Made by a program: the position numbers and the translations under genes
Assembly (NCBI RefSeq): GCF_023149135.1
Contig: NZ_JAIWJX010000002.1
Span: 2,604,001-2,668,000, forward strand
DNA from: Fictibacillus marinisediminis
GTDB taxonomy: Bacteria > Bacillota > Bacilli > Bacillales > Fictibacillaceae
Direction of reading: 5' to 3'
DNA: 64,000 nucleotides
Shown here: positions 23,846 through 33,703 of the stretch, in pieces
Layout: each line of letters starts with the position of its first letter
How positions within the stretch are numbered: the first letter of the stretch is position 1
Notes under the pieces: model-generated
The model's database searches: none
Seen by the model: the letters and a program-made list of their open reading frames with translations, nothing else
What the model was told of the DNA's origin: nothing

Positions 23846-24667
23846 TTATCCGAAGCGGCCTGTAATATAGTCTTCTGTATCCTTTTTTGATGGATTCGTG
23901 AAGATCTTATCTGTCTTATCAAATTCAACCAGCACTCCATTTAAGAAGAAAGCGGTCTTATCTGAAATACGTGAAGCCTGATGCATGTTATGCGTCACAA
24001 TTACAATGGTATAATCCTTTTTCAGCTCTATGATCAGGTCTTCAATCTTAGCATTAGAAATAGGATCCAATGCAGACGCAGGCTCATCAAGGAGAAGGAT
24101 GTTCGGTTTCATGGCCAGGGTTCTGGCAATACAAAGGCGCTGCTGCTGCCCGCCAGACAATGATAAAGCCGACTCATGAAGCCTGTCTTTAACTTCATCC
24201 CACAAAGCGGCCTTCCGAAGGCTTTCTTCCACAATTTCATCAAGCTTCTTTCTCGAACGGATTCCGTTGAACTTCAAAGCATGGGTAATATTATTGTAGA
24301 TAGACTTAGGAAATGGATTGGGCTTTTGAAACACCATGCCGATTTCTTTCCGAAGAGCAACAACATTGATGTCATCGTCGATCAGATTAACATCGTCATA
24401 GATAATTCCACCTGTGCTTCGTGCCCCGGGAATCAGGTCATTCATTCGGTTAATGGAACGAAGGAAGGTTGATTTTCCGCAGCCTGACGGACCGATCAAC
24501 GCTGTCACACCGTTCTTCTCGATTGAAAAATTGACCTCTTTTACCGCATGGTTGTCACCGTAATAAATATTCAAGTTTTCGATATTTAAAGCAACCGGAT
24601 TATTCTCTTTATTCGGTTGTTCAGTCAATGGTTTTGTCTCTTTTTTTCGTTCCATCACAGTTTTCAT
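23846..24667 (-). CDS. pstB: Phosphate ABC transporter ATPase PstB (first copy)
   Basis: A 273-residue ABC ATPase with Walker [11 protein letters not shown] loop [11 protein letters not shown], signature LSGGQQQRL and Walker [13 protein letters not shown]. It carries a longer, polar N-terminal extension of about 30 residues ([16 protein letters not shown]) than the second copy. AGGTGGGG precedes the ATG. The two ATPases are clearly related by duplication and probably form a heterodimer or exchangeable subunits. Confidence 0.95.
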   Translation of the reverse strand: MKTVMERKKETKPLTEQPNKENNPVALNIENLNIYYGDNHAVKEVNFSIEKNGVTALIGPSGCGKSTFLRSINRMNDLIPGARSTGGIIYDDVNLIDDDINVVALRKEIGMVFQKPNPFPKSIYNNITHALKFNGIRSRKKLDEIVEESLRKAALWDEVKDRLHESALSLSGGQQQRLCIARTLAMKPNILLLDEPASALDPISNAKIEDLIIELKKDYTIVIVTHNMHQASRISDKTAFFLNGVLVEFDKTDKIFTNPSKKDTEDYITGRFG

Positions 24668-24690
24668 GCTACCCCACCTATATTCTAAAG

Positions 24691-25578
24691 TTATTTAGAA
24701 GCTGTTATCTTTCTGTGAACCACACTGCCGATCCAGCGGGCCAGCAAGTTAAAGATCAATACAGAGATAATCAGAACTGCTGATGATCCGTCTGCCACTT
24801 CGCGCACATCAGGAATTAACCCTTGTGTGTTAACCGCCCAAATATGCACCGCAAGTGTTTCTGCCGGACGGAACACGTTAAGAGGAGAAGTCGAATCAAA
24901 CGGATTCCAGTTTGCAAAATCAAGCGTTGGCGTTGTAAGTCCTGCCGTAAAGAGCAATGCTGCAGCTTCACCGAACACACGTCCTGATGCAAGAATCGCT
25001 CCAGTCAGAATGCTTGGAAATGCGGCCGGCAGCAGGACCGTTTTGATCGTGTGCCAGTGTGTGATTCCGAGAGCAAGACTAGCTTCTTTTTGGTCTCTTT
25101 GAACCGTACGGAGGGCATCTTCACAAACCCTTACCATAACAGGAAGATTAAACACTGTAAGTGCCAGTGCGCCGCCGAGGATTGAATATCCCCAGCCTGT
25201 AAGATTAACGAACATTAATAATCCAAACATACCGATGACAATCGATGGCAATGAAGCCAATACTTCAATACATGTTCTGATCGCATTTGTCAGCTTCCCT
25301 GGACGTGCATATTCTGCCATGTAAATTCCGCCTCCAAGTCCAAGCGGAATCGTGAACACCATGGTTAGGAAGAGAATATAGAAAGAGTTAAAAAGCTGGT
25401 TCCCAATACCTCCGCCTGCTCTGAAAGAGCTTGATGGAGAGGTTAAAAATTCAAGGTTAAGCTTTGAAAAACCATGAAAAATAATATATCCGAGCAGTCC
25501 AACTAGAACAGTAACGATCGTTGCTGCGATCAAGTAAAAAATAAAAGTAGCAATGCGGTCTGTAACTTTGCTGTTCAT
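24691..25578 (-). CDS. pstA: Phosphate ABC transporter permease PstA
   Basis: A 295-residue inner-membrane permease with six predicted membrane segments and the binding-protein-dependent transport EAA loop ([13 protein letters not shown]). ATG 25578 has AAGGAGG upstream and overlaps the pstC stop by one base (TAATG); the longer upstream frame is not used. Confidence 0.95.
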   Translation of the reverse strand: MNSKVTDRIATFIFYLIAATIVTVLVGLLGYIIFHGFSKLNLEFLTSPSSSFRAGGGIGNQLFNSFYILFLTMVFTIPLGLGGGIYMAEYARPGKLTNAIRTCIEVLASLPSIVIGMFGLLMFVNLTGWGYSILGGALALTVFNLPVMVRVCEDALRTVQRDQKEASLALGITHWHTIKTVLLPAAFPSILTGAILASGRVFGEAAALLFTAGLTTPTLDFANWNPFDSTSPLNVFRPAETLAVHIWAVNTQGLIPDVREVADGSSAVLIISVLIFNLLARWIGSVVHRKITASK

Positions 25579-26504
25579 TAGAACTGCCTCCTTGAAGAAA
25601 GATAGCGAATTAAGATGATAAAGATAAAGGACATCGCTAAAAGAATAAGCGCAAGCGACCAAAGAACATTATTTTCCACGCTGCCAAAGGTGGTATGCCC
25701 CATGTTCAACGTAATGATGGTCGTTAATGTAGCTGATGGATCAGTGATCGCAGATGGAAGTGTACGAACGTTTCCGATGACCATCTGAACAGCAAGTGCT
25801 TCACCGAACGCACGAGCCATCCCAAGAACAACAGCGGTTAAAAGTGTGGGCATAGCCGCAGGAATCAGTACTCTCCAAATGGTTTGCCAACGTGTCGCAC
25901 CGATCGCGTAAGAAGATTCCCTTAGCCCCTTTGGCAACGAGCTCATCGCATCTGTAGCGATACTTGTTACTGTAGGGAGAATCATAATGGAAAGGACAAT
26001 CATACCTGCGAGCAAACTGAAACCTTGTCCGCCCACTGTATCGCGGAGGAACGGAACAAGAACGGAAAGGCCGATGAATCCATAAACAACAGATGGAATA
26101 CCAACAAGCAATTCAATAACCGGCTGGAGAATCTTTTTTCCCCAGGAAGGAGCAATTTCCGTCATAAAGATTGCACCGCCAATACCAAGAGGTGCTGCAA
26201 TTAAAGCAGATAGGATGGTAACAGCAAAAGAACCAATTATGAATGGTAGGGCACCATAGGCTGGACTCTCTGCGTTGGTTGGATTCCAGTTCGTGCTGGT
26301 TAAAAATTCATAAATACTTACCCCGTTATTAAAAAAGGCTTGTAATCCTTTAGTACCTAGGAAAATCGTTATAGCAATCGTGGCACTTATAATGATCAGC
26401 GCACTGATTAACACTATGGACTTACCCCGCATTTCCATTTGAAGTGCAGACTTGTTTGATTTTTTCAGCAGCCTTTGACTGGCTGTCATTGTCTTAATAT
26501 CCAT
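25578..26504 (-). CDS. pstC: Phosphate ABC transporter permease PstC
   Basis: A 308-residue permease with six membrane segments and an EAA loop (ESSYAIGATRWQTI). It pairs with PstA. GGGGAGGT before ATG 26504 decides the start over a longer frame to 26546. Confidence 0.95.
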   Translation of the reverse strand: MDIKTMTASQRLLKKSNKSALQMEMRGKSIVLISALIIISATIAITIFLGTKGLQAFFNNGVSIYEFLTSTNWNPTNAESPAYGALPFIIGSFAVTILSALIAAPLGIGGAIFMTEIAPSWGKKILQPVIELLVGIPSVVYGFIGLSVLVPFLRDTVGGQGFSLLAGMIVLSIMILPTVTSIATDAMSSLPKGLRESSYAIGATRWQTIWRVLIPAAMPTLLTAVVLGMARAFGEALAVQMVIGNVRTLPSAITDPSATLTTIITLNMGHTTFGSVENNVLWSLALILLAMSFIFIILIRYLSSRRQF

Positions 26505-26595
26505 TTTCGTACCTCCCCAAAACGCCCTAACAGGGTAAATATCCAATTCAATATGGATACTTACCCTGATTAAGCATTCTTAACTTTCTTTATGG

Positions 26596-27501
26596 TTACT
26601 TTTTCGTAACTTTCCCTTCGGCATCACGTTTAACTTCCATTTTGCTTGCAGGGATGTATCCTTGATCAGGAACAAGTTTATTTTGAATGTCATCGCTCAT
26701 TAAATAATCAAGGAACTGTTTTTCCAAGCCTTTTGGCTCTCCTTTAGTATATGAGTGCTCATAAGCCCAGATTGGGAATTTACCTGTTTGTACATTTTCA
26801 TCAGTTGGTTTAACTCCGTCAATGCTAAGTGGTGTCACACCGCTGTTATCTGTGAAGTAAGAGAAAGCAAGGTATCCGACTGCACCAGGAGTTTCTTTGA
26901 TTAGCTTTTGAACTGTGTTAGAAGAATCTTCTGTAGCTGCACCTTCAACAGGTGTGTTGCCGTCAAGACCGTATTTTACGAATGTAGCACGAGTTCCAGA
27001 AGAATCAGGACGGTTGATTAAAGCGATCTTTTGGTCTTTTCCGCCAAGCTCTTTCCAGTTTTTAACTTTCCCTGTGAATACTTTGATTAGGTCTTTTTTA
27101 GAAATATCTTTAATGCCTACTTCAGGGTTAACTGCTGCAGACATTCCGACTACTGCAACTTGGTGATCTTTAAGCTTGTCAGCTGGGATTCCTTCTTTTT
27201 CTTCAGCGAAAACATCAGAGTTACCGATCTTTACAGCGCCTTCAGATACTTGGCTCAAGCCAGTTCCGCTTCCGCCTGCTTGTACTTGAATATCAGCGTC
27301 AGGGTTATCTTGTTTAAATTGTTCTGCTGCTGCTGCAACGAGCGGCTGCATTGCACTTGATCCGGAGATAACGATAGAGCCTGATGCTTTTTTGCCACCA
27401 TCTGTTGACGCACCTTCATTGTTTTTGTTTCCACATGCTGTAGCGAACACGAGGAGCATAGCGAGTACTGCTAAAAGGTAAGCTGATTTCATTTTCTTCA
27501 T
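26596..27501 (-). CDS. pstS: Phosphate-binding lipoprotein PstS
   Basis: A 301-residue extracellular phosphate receptor. The signal peptide ends in a lipobox-like FATAC with the lipid cysteine at about residue 23. Phosphate-binding motifs include SGSSAMQPL and NRPDSSGTRATF. AGGGGG precedes the ATG. It is the first gene of the operon, under a Pho box. Confidence 0.95.
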   Translation of the reverse strand: MKKMKSAYLLAVLAMLLVFATACGNKNNEGASTDGGKKASGSIVISGSSAMQPLVAAAAEQFKQDNPDADIQVQAGGSGTGLSQVSEGAVKIGNSDVFAEEKEGIPADKLKDHQVAVVGMSAAVNPEVGIKDISKKDLIKVFTGKVKNWKELGGKDQKIALINRPDSSGTRATFVKYGLDGNTPVEGAATEDSSNTVQKLIKETPGAVGYLAFSYFTDNSGVTPLSIDGVKPTDENVQTGKFPIWAYEHSYTKGEPKGLEKQFLDYLMSDDIQNKLVPDQGYIPASKMEVKRDAEGKVTKK

Positions 27502-27625
27502 GTTTTAGGTCCCCCTAGAATGGTTTTAAAAGATTTTTTGATTTGATAGAGATTTAGCTTCTTCTATGTGTTCCTTGTCTCTATCGCACACCCCCAACAA
27601 GTTCTGTTAATCACTTTACATTTCT

Positions 27626-27679
27626 AGAATAAGCGACGATTATTAACGCTGTTTGAACGGAATGTAAAGAGATTGTAAA
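27626..27679 (-). promoter_or_regulatory. Pho box and -10 of the pst operon
   Basis: On the minus strand four hexamers TTTACA, TTTACA, TTCAAA and TTAATA are spaced exactly 11 bp apart (27674-27679, 27663-27668, 27652-27657, 27641-27646), the layout of a PhoP~P binding region. A -10-like TATTCT follows at 27626-27631. It lies about 125 bp upstream of pstS. Confidence 0.85.
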
Positions 27680-27731
27680 TAAAGCGAGACTACAGTACTA
27701 TGTTTTTCTAACTAGAATAATTTATGCACAA

Positions 27732-27763
27732 TAAAAAAACACGCCCAAAGGACGTGTTTTTTA
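27732..27763 (-). terminator. Terminator after pbpA
   Basis: AAACACG and CGTGTTT arms with A-run and T-run flanks form a short stem; the minus-strand product ends in a T-run, separating pbpA from pstS. Confidence 0.8.
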
Positions 27764-27776
27764 TCATCATATCTAG

Positions 27777-29789
27777 TTAATTTTTCTTATTTCCGTCTTT
27801 CTTTAACTTAAAGTACTCATCAAGTGCCGCCGCACCGATCTCATTGTTGAGTGAGCCTTCGCGAACATTCGGCACAACAACGGCAAAAGCCACTTCAGGA
27901 TGGTCATAAGGAGCATAACCAATCAATGTTTTATTGTTTAAGCGGGATTTCTTGTCCACCTCAGCCGTCCCGGTTTTGCCAGCGGGATTATAACTCTTAT
28001 GTTTAAAATAAGCTGCGGCAGTCCCCTTGCTTCCGACCATAACCTGGCGAAATCCCTGGTGGACAACATCAAGATATTCCTGCTTCATTTCAATTTTGTT
28101 CATAACATTCGGTTCAAACTTATAGACGAGTTTACCCATTTTGCCAGGCTGAACAGATGGCTCGCGTACTTCCTTCAGCAGATGTGGCTGCATGCGGTAT
28201 CCATTGTTGGCAATGGTTGAGACATACTGAGCCATCTGCAGAGGCGTATACGTATCAAATTGTCCGATTGCAAAAAACATCGCCTGTGCCAATTGGTCAC
28301 TGACCCCTGTATTATAACCTGTCGCTTCGGACGGCAGATCGATTCCAGTCGGCACACCAAGACCAAACTGGCTGTAAGAATCTCTTAAGGTTTTAAAAGC
28401 CTGGTCGACATGGCGGTCAATGTAACGCTTATGGGAATAGTCATAGCCGGCAAGCTTCATGGCGATATTCCACATATAAACGTTCGAGGAAGCTTCCAGC
28501 GCTTTAACAGGGCCAATACTGCCCAAGCTTTCATGCGATTTCATCTTTCTGCCATCGCCAAACGTTAGGGGCGCATCGTAAAAATGAGTGTTCGGCGTGA
28601 TCGCGCCTTGCTGCAGTCCAGTAAGCACCGTTGCTCCTTTTACGGCAGAACCCATGGCAAATGAATTATAAACCGTTCCAAATGGAGCATTCTTATATTT
28701 GCCTGTTTTCTTATCATATTCCTTACCTGCCATAGAAAGGACTTCTCCGTTTTCCGGATTGAGCATGACGACATAAGCAGATGTCAAATCGCGGTTCGCG
28801 TAAGCGGAGCCTCCAGACTTGGCTTGTTTTAGTTCTTTTTCAATAACTTGTTCCACTTTTTGCTGAAGCTGCATGTTCAAGGTCAATATGAGATCTTTGC
28901 CCCTGGATCCATCAACCTCAACCGGATCACCAACCGGATTGCCCGATTTATCGGTCACAAACTTCATTTTCGATTTTTGTCCTCTAAGCAGTGATTCATA
29001 CTGTTGTTCAAGGAAACTGGTCCCCACTAGATCATTGCGCTCATTTCCCCGTGAAACATAATAATCCATCTTACTCTGCGGGATCTGTTTTACTTGCCCG
29101 AACAGTGCCTTGAACGTGTCACCATAAGGATAATCCCTTTTCGCATCAGGCTTGATATCTACACCCGGCAATTCAGCCAAATGCTCACTTATGGCTGCAA
29201 TCTCTTTTTGAGTTGCACCAATCTTAATTCGCTGAGGTGTCAGGGCATATCCCCTGTCCATCTCTCGTTTGATGGCCAATACCTTAATTTGATGAGGAGT
29301 AAAGCTTTTCAGATCCTTCTTAGTGATCCGATCAAGCATAAGATTGTAATAAGCATCATCGCTCAGGCCTTTTTTCTCTTTCAGGCTGATCCTGCTTTCT
29401 ACTTCTTTTTTATTTAAAAAGATAAAATAATCTTTCTTATCCCGTTCTGTTACGCTTTTTGTATCTTTCTGAATATAGCCCGCCAATTTTTTTGCGATCG
29501 CCTGGCGGTCCTCTGCACTCGTCTTCTGAGTGCGGGTATACGTAATGGAATAAAGCGGCTTGTTGTCAACCACCACTCGATCCTGTGTGTCGAACATTTT
29601 CCCTCTCGGAGCATCCAGCCTTGCAGTCACATTTTCCTTTTTATCAGCGGACCTGTGATATTCTTCACCCTGTACGATCTGAACATAGCCCAATCTGAAG
29701 ATCAAAACTGAAAAAAGGAAAAAAACAGCCAGAAACAACGCATTCAGACGCACCGGTACATGATTCTTTTTCTTTTTTTCTTTAGTCAT
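27777..29789 (-). CDS. pbpA: Class B penicillin-binding protein, peptidoglycan transpeptidase (PbpA/PBP2a)
   Basis: A 670-residue membrane-anchored D,D-transpeptidase for lateral wall synthesis. One membrane helix (about 16-36) precedes a dimerisation domain and a transpeptidase domain with SAVK (nucleophile S381, K384), SSN (434-436) and KTGT (605-608). Position after the MFS gene and before pstS matches B. subtilis pbpA. The C-terminus is Lys/Asn-rich. Confidence 0.93.
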   Translation of the reverse strand: MTKEKKKKNHVPVRLNALFLAVFFLFSVLIFRLGYVQIVQGEEYHRSADKKENVTARLDAPRGKMFDTQDRVVVDNKPLYSITYTRTQKTSAEDRQAIAKKLAGYIQKDTKSVTERDKKDYFIFLNKKEVESRISLKEKKGLSDDAYYNLMLDRITKKDLKSFTPHQIKVLAIKREMDRGYALTPQRIKIGATQKEIAAISEHLAELPGVDIKPDAKRDYPYGDTFKALFGQVKQIPQSKMDYYVSRGNERNDLVGTSFLEQQYESLLRGQKSKMKFVTDKSGNPVGDPVEVDGSRGKDLILTLNMQLQQKVEQVIEKELKQAKSGGSAYANRDLTSAYVVMLNPENGEVLSMAGKEYDKKTGKYKNAPFGTVYNSFAMGSAVKGATVLTGLQQGAITPNTHFYDAPLTFGDGRKMKSHESLGSIGPVKALEASSNVYMWNIAMKLAGYDYSHKRYIDRHVDQAFKTLRDSYSQFGLGVPTGIDLPSEATGYNTGVSDQLAQAMFFAIGQFDTYTPLQMAQYVSTIANNGYRMQPHLLKEVREPSVQPGKMGKLVYKFEPNVMNKIEMKQEYLDVVHQGFRQVMVGSKGTAAAYFKHKSYNPAGKTGTAEVDKKSRLNNKTLIGYAPYDHPEVAFAVVVPNVREGSLNNEIGAAALDEYFKLKKDGNKKN

Positions 29790-29902
29790 TCATTCCACCC
29801 TTACCTATGTATGGAAATAGTTCGATACTAATTTTCCATTTTCGACAAATTGATTTACTAAAATAATTTTAACAGTAAATCAATGTTTCCGAAAGAAAAA
29901 TG

Positions 29903-31180
29903 TCATACCCTAGTTCCATCTTCCTTGTCTGAATTGTTCTGTGAATAGTTCGACATGATTTCAGATTTTTGAAGGGTAGCAAACCGAATTGATCTTACAC
30001 AAAAATAAATGATAAAGTGACCTGCTCCCAGTACAGGCAGTAGCACCGGAATACTGTAGTCTCCATTAAAGTAAGTGATCGTAACAAGCAAAATAACAAT
30101 AGAAAGAATCCGTCCTGCATTTAAATACAATTCCCTCACCACAATATATTCCACCCTCATCGGCCCCGCGTTATCCGAGCGGCCAATCACATCATATGTC
30201 AGGGATACATACGGAACGAGCAGCAGCGGATAGGCGATGGAAATGACCACACCATAAAAGAGAAGCAGCGGAAACGTGACTTGAAGCAGAAATAGGAACG
30301 GAGAAAGGAATAGGATCAATCCTCCGACAAAGATGGATTTCTTCCTTCTATCTCTTGTCATCATCCTGGAGACGATAAAATAACCAACAAAAGAAACGGC
30401 GGATTGAACAAGACCAAATGTCCCTAGCGCAAATTCACTGTCTGAAATAATGTATACCCATATAACGATCAAAAAAATGAATGTCCCTTCCCTGAATCCC
30501 TGAAAAAAATGGGCATTTAGGATGCGGCCCCAATTTAAGTTGGTTTCTCTCGACTTAAGGATCCGCCAGACAAAAAACTTCCCTTCGGCCTTCTGTCTGC
30601 TTAAGAAAAAACTGATGATAACCGCACTGAAAAATAAAACCAATGAAACGCTGAAGATGATGCGGTAGCCAGTAAACTTATCCAGCTGCGAGATTAAGAA
30701 TCCGGAGCTAATCGGGCCGACCATACCCGATAAGGAAGTTAGCACCCCAAGGTAGCCGTTAAAGTTATCCCTTGTATCAGGTTCTGTCACTTCAAAGGTC
30801 AGCACGTTAAAAGCGAGCCAATAAAAGCCAAGCCCAGCACCGAGCAGTCCGCCAAGAATGAGCAGATACTCACTTGCCTCCTTCCCGAGGAAAAGCACAT
30901 ACAAATAAAAAAGCGATAATATGATGACGCCAATCCGCAGTACAATAACCCTGTCAATTTTTTTTGTCAGCTTACCTGCAATAAAAAAGGCTACAGGCTG
31001 AGTACACACAATCGATAAATTATACAGAGCGATATCCTTCAGCTCACCGGATTGCTTCCATAAATAAATGTTAACAAACGTATTAGACAGAGCCGTACTC
31101 AATGCAAAAAGCCCGCCAACCACAAGCAATAGCAGCAATTCTTTCGTTCTGTCCGTGTCTCCAAACAAATTGAACTTCAT
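29903..31180 (-). CDS. yqgE: MFS-family transporter (YqgE)
   Basis: A 425-residue protein with about 12 hydrophobic segments and a central cytoplasmic loop near residue 190-205 (SRQKAEGKFFVW). The substrate is not known. Start ATG 31180 has AAAGGGG ten bases upstream; an open frame extends to 31243 but lacks a ribosome site. Located between sodA and pbpA as in B. subtilis. Confidence 0.85.
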   Translation of the reverse strand: MKFNLFGDTDRTKELLLLLVVGGLFALSTALSNTFVNIYLWKQSGELKDIALYNLSIVCTQPVAFFIAGKLTKKIDRVIVLRIGVIILSLFYLYVLFLGKEASEYLLILGGLLGAGLGFYWLAFNVLTFEVTEPDTRDNFNGYLGVLTSLSGMVGPISSGFLISQLDKFTGYRIIFSVSLVLFFSAVIISFFLSRQKAEGKFFVWRILKSRETNLNWGRILNAHFFQGFREGTFIFLIVIWVYIISDSEFALGTFGLVQSAVSFVGYFIVSRMMTRDRRKKSIFVGGLILFLSPFLFLLQVTFPLLLFYGVVISIAYPLLLVPYVSLTYDVIGRSDNAGPMRVEYIVVRELYLNAGRILSIVILLVTITYFNGDYSIPVLLPVLGAGHFIIYFCVRSIRFATLQKSEIMSNYSQNNSDKEDGTRV

Positions 31181-31284
31181 TTTGTTCTCGCCCCTTTGCA
31201 ATTCACATGTAGTTTTCACATCCTGAAAGGGGCTATTCGCCAAACGAAGAATTGGTTTTTATTGTATATCATTAGAAAAAGAGT

Positions 31285-31331
31285 ATAAAAAAACCGGCCA
31301 GGGTCTTTTTCAAAGAACCTGGCCGGCTTTT
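31285..31331 (-). terminator. Terminator after sodA
   Basis: CCGGCCAGG and CCTGGCCGG form a strong stem extended by TCTTT/AAAGA; seven T follow on the minus strand. Confidence 0.92.
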
Positions 31332-31336
31332 CTGCA

Positions 31337-31948
31337 TTATTTTGCTTCGTTATAACGTTTTTCAACTTCATCCCAGTTTACTACATTCCAGAATGCATTA
31401 ATGTAATCTGGACGTTTGTTTTGATAGTTCAAGTAATATGCATGCTCCCAAACATCAAGACCTAAGATTGGAGTTTTGCCTTCCATCACAGGGTTATCTT
31501 GATTCGCTGTGCTTGTTACTTCAAGCTCACCGTTATTAACAACTAGCCAAGCCCAACCAGATCCGAAACGGCCTTTTGCAGCATTTGCAAACTCTTCCTT
31601 GAATGAATCAAGGCTTCCAAATTTACTGTTGATGCGTTCAGCTACTTCACCAGTAGGTTCGTTGGATCCGCCTGGTTTTAGGATTTCCCAGAATAAGCTG
31701 TGGTTCGCATGTCCGCCGCCATTGTTGCGTACGGCTGTGCGAATGTTTTCAGGCAATGCATCAAGATTGGAAAGAAGGTCCTCTAGGCCTTTGTTTTCAA
31801 ACTCAGCTTGACCTTCAAGTGCTGCGTTCAAGTTATCAACATACGTTTTGTGATGACGGTCGTGGTGAATATTCATTGTAGTCTCATCAATGTGTGGTTC
31901 CAGTGCATTTGCAGCATAAGGTAAAGCAGGCAGTTCAAACTTTGCCAT
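31337..31948 (-). CDS. sodA: Superoxide dismutase, Mn type
   Basis: Converts superoxide to hydrogen peroxide and oxygen. The 203-residue protein has the first metal histidine in MNIHHDRHH (H28), the second in [11 protein letters not shown], and the Asp/His pair in LDVWEHAYY. The GGGHANH form fits a manganese enzyme. AAGGAGGAG nine bases before ATG 31948 sets the start. Confidence 0.97.
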   Translation of the reverse strand: MAKFELPALPYAANALEPHIDETTMNIHHDRHHKTYVDNLNAALEGQAEFENKGLEDLLSNLDALPENIRTAVRNNGGGHANHSLFWEILKPGGSNEPTGEVAERINSKFGSLDSFKEEFANAAKGRFGSGWAWLVVNNGELEVTSTANQDNPVMEGKTPILGLDVWEHAYYLNYQNKRPDYINAFWNVVNWDEVEKRYNEAK

Positions 31949-32062
31949 GATCAATCTCCTCCTTGGTATGTAAACATTTTTTATATTTCATTTTGGAGAA
32001 AAAACCCCAAAATTGAAAACATAGTTAAGCAACAATAATGTTTAATAAGTATCCCAACTCAT

Positions 32063-32091
32063 ACATTATCAGATTTACCCGGAACTTTCAA
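32063..32091 (-). promoter_or_regulatory. Sigma-A-type promoter of sodA
   Basis: TTGAAA and TAATGT are separated by 17 bp on the minus strand, about 115 bp upstream of the sodA start. Confidence 0.6.
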
Positions 32092-32189
32092 CGATTAACT
32101 CTCTTTAATCAAAGCTTATTATGTACATAGCTGGACTTCTTTTATCCCTCGTTATGGGAGATATTAAAACACAAGTTTTCTCATTACAA

Positions 32190-32222
32190 ACAAAAAACCT
32201 TCACCACGATGGGCAAAGGTTG
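32190..32222 (-). terminator. Terminator of the tRNA cluster
   Basis: AACCTT and AAGGTT, with an inner CC/GG pair, form a stem followed on the minus strand by TTTTTGTTTG, just past tRNA-Phe. Confidence 0.7.
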
Positions 32223-32236
32223 ACTATGTATGAAAA

Positions 32237-32312
<76 letters not shown>

Positions 32313-32326
32313 ACTTTAGGTATTAT

Positions 32327-32403
<77 letters not shown>

Positions 32404-32529
32404 ATGATATTAAGTTACGGACGATATTATTCCTCCGCAGTTATTACTGTCTCTCAGAGGCTTTACCTCTTCCTCTACTCGAGTAATCATTGGAATGTAT
32501 CCCTCGAGGTTACTCGCAGCAAAATCATG

Positions 32530-32565
32530 CTGTAACGCTCGTTGTTCCACCCTGCGATGACATAA
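32530..32565 (-). pseudogene. Possible fragment of a second initiator tRNA
   Basis: On the minus strand TCATCGCAGGGTGGAACA resembles the 5' end and leader of tRNA-fMet (TCATCGCGGGGTGGAGCA) with two changes, but no cloverleaf follows. It lies in the 170-bp gap between tRNA-Ser and tRNA-fMet. Confidence 0.4.
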
Positions 32566-32577
32566 ATTAAGAAATTA

Positions 32578-32670
32578 TGGAGGAGGTAGAGGGATTCGAA
32601 CCCCCGCGGGTTGTTACACCCCTGTCGGTTTTCAAGACCGATCCCTTCAGCCGGACTTGGGTATACCTCC
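32578..32670 (-). tRNA. tRNA-Ser (TGA)
   Basis: GGAGGTA pairs with TACCTCC; anticodon loop CTTGAAA gives TGA; long variable arm as expected for class II; CCA encoded. Confidence 0.96.
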
Positions 32671-32683
32671 ATGTGCTGAAAAA

Positions 32684-32760
32684 TGGTGGACCCTGTAGGA
32701 CTCGAACCTACGACCAATCGGTTATGAGCCGACCGCTCTGACCAACTGAGCTAAGGGTCC
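32684..32760 (-). tRNA. tRNA-Ile2 (CAT, needs lysidine)
   Basis: GGACCC...GGGTCC acceptor and anticodon loop CTCATAA. The body GGACCCTTAGCTCAG resembles isoleucine tRNA of the CAU type rather than elongator Met, which is a separate gene in this cluster. TilS would convert C34 to lysidine. Confidence 0.85.
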
Positions 32761-32794
32761 ATTTTATGTATTAAGATAATTATGTAAATAAAAA

Positions 32795-32871
32795 TGGGGC
32801 GACCGATGGGAATTGAACCCACGAATGCCGGAATCACAATCCGGTGCGTTAACCACTTCGCCACGATCGCC
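32795..32871 (-). tRNA. tRNA-His (GTG)
   Basis: The 8-bp acceptor GGCGATCG/CGGTCGCC includes the extra G-1:C73 pair of histidine tRNAs; anticodon loop TTGTGAT gives GTG; CCA encoded. Confidence 0.95.
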
Positions 32872-32887
32872 ATCGCCTAAAAAAATA

Positions 32888-32964
32888 TGGTAGCGGCGGA
32901 GGGAGTCGAACCCACGACCTCACGGGTATGAACCGTACGCTCTAGCCAGCTGAGCTACACCGCC
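32888..32964 (-). tRNA. tRNA-Met (CAT, elongator)
   Basis: GGCGGTG acceptor with a G1-T72 wobble, anticodon loop TTCATAC, and the typical elongator body GGCGGTGTAGCTCAGC; CCA encoded. Confidence 0.92.
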
Positions 32965-32970
32965 ATATTT

Positions 32971-33045
32971 TGGCTCCACAGGTAGGACTCGAACCTACGA
33001 CCGATCGGTTAACAGCCGATAGCTCTACCACTGAGCTACTGTGGA
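32971..33045 (-). tRNA. tRNA-Asn (GTT)
   Basis: TCCACAG pairs with CTGTGGA; anticodon loop CTGTTAA gives GTT; discriminator G and encoded CCA. First gene of the cluster Asn-Met-His-Ile2-Ser-fMet-Phe. Confidence 0.96.
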
Positions 33046-33074
33046 ACAATGTTGTCCTCTAAGGGACAAGAATT

Positions 33075-33104
33075 ACTATATCATTTTTAAGCTATGTAAG
33101 TCAA
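33075..33104 (-). promoter_or_regulatory. Promoter of the tRNA cluster
   Basis: On the minus strand TTGACT - 18 bp - TATAGT lies about 30 bp ahead of tRNA-Asn, with no rRNA operon upstream. Confidence 0.7.
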
Positions 33105-33189
33105 ACCTTTTTTTCATGACCATTTTGAAAGCCCTCGGTGAGACAGACATAAATATAGCACGTCTCCAACATTTTAGCAAGCACTATTT

Positions 33190-33672
33190 TTATAATACAA
33201 CAAAAAGAAAATAGCCAATCATGATCACTTGAATGATGATCTTAGCAACCGTTCCTCCCAAAAAACCAAGAACTGAGCCAAACCCTACCTTAACCGCTTC
33301 ACCTATTGATTTTCGCCCGATAATCATTTCTGCAATAAACGCACCCAGAAACGGTCCGGCGATGATGCCGGCAACAGGAATCACAAATGGGCCAAGGAGC
33401 AGGCCGATCGTGCTGCCCCATATGGCCGCTTTGGAACCGCCCCGTTTTTTTACTCCATACAAATTGCTGAAATAATCCACTACAAAAAGAGTTGCCAGCA
33501 AAAACACTTCTACACCGATGAAAAAGGGCGTAAATGGCTGAAAGGAATAAAAAATTCCATAGAGCACAAACCCAAGAGCCAGAAAAAGCGCTCCAGGCAG
33601 TATGGGAAAGATCAGGGCAGCGAATGCCAGAACGAACGACAGGCCGATTAATATCCAATATACATAATCCAT
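33190..33672 (-). CDS. yqgC: DUF456 membrane protein (YqgC)
   Basis: A 160-residue protein with four or more hydrophobic segments and glycine-rich motifs typical of DUF456 (GTIGLLLGPFVIPVAGI region, IAGPFLGAFIAE). Function is unknown. AGGAGG precedes the ATG. It follows the Na/Pi transporter gene by 31 bases and is probably cotranscribed. Confidence 0.85.
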   Translation of the reverse strand: MDYVYWILIGLSFVLAFAALIFPILPGALFLALGFVLYGIFYSFQPFTPFFIGVEVFLLATLFVVDYFSNLYGVKKRGGSKAAIWGSTIGLLLGPFVIPVAGIIAGPFLGAFIAEMIIGRKSIGEAVKVGFGSVLGFLGGTVAKIIIQVIMIGYFLFVVL

Positions 33673-33703
33673 CAGTAAGCCTCCTGTAGTGTTTTAAGTA
33701 GGT

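Noticed and set aside
23055..24667. Tandem pstB genes as a recent duplication
   Set aside because: The two proteins differ over much of their length and the pair is standard in Bacillus, so the duplication is old.
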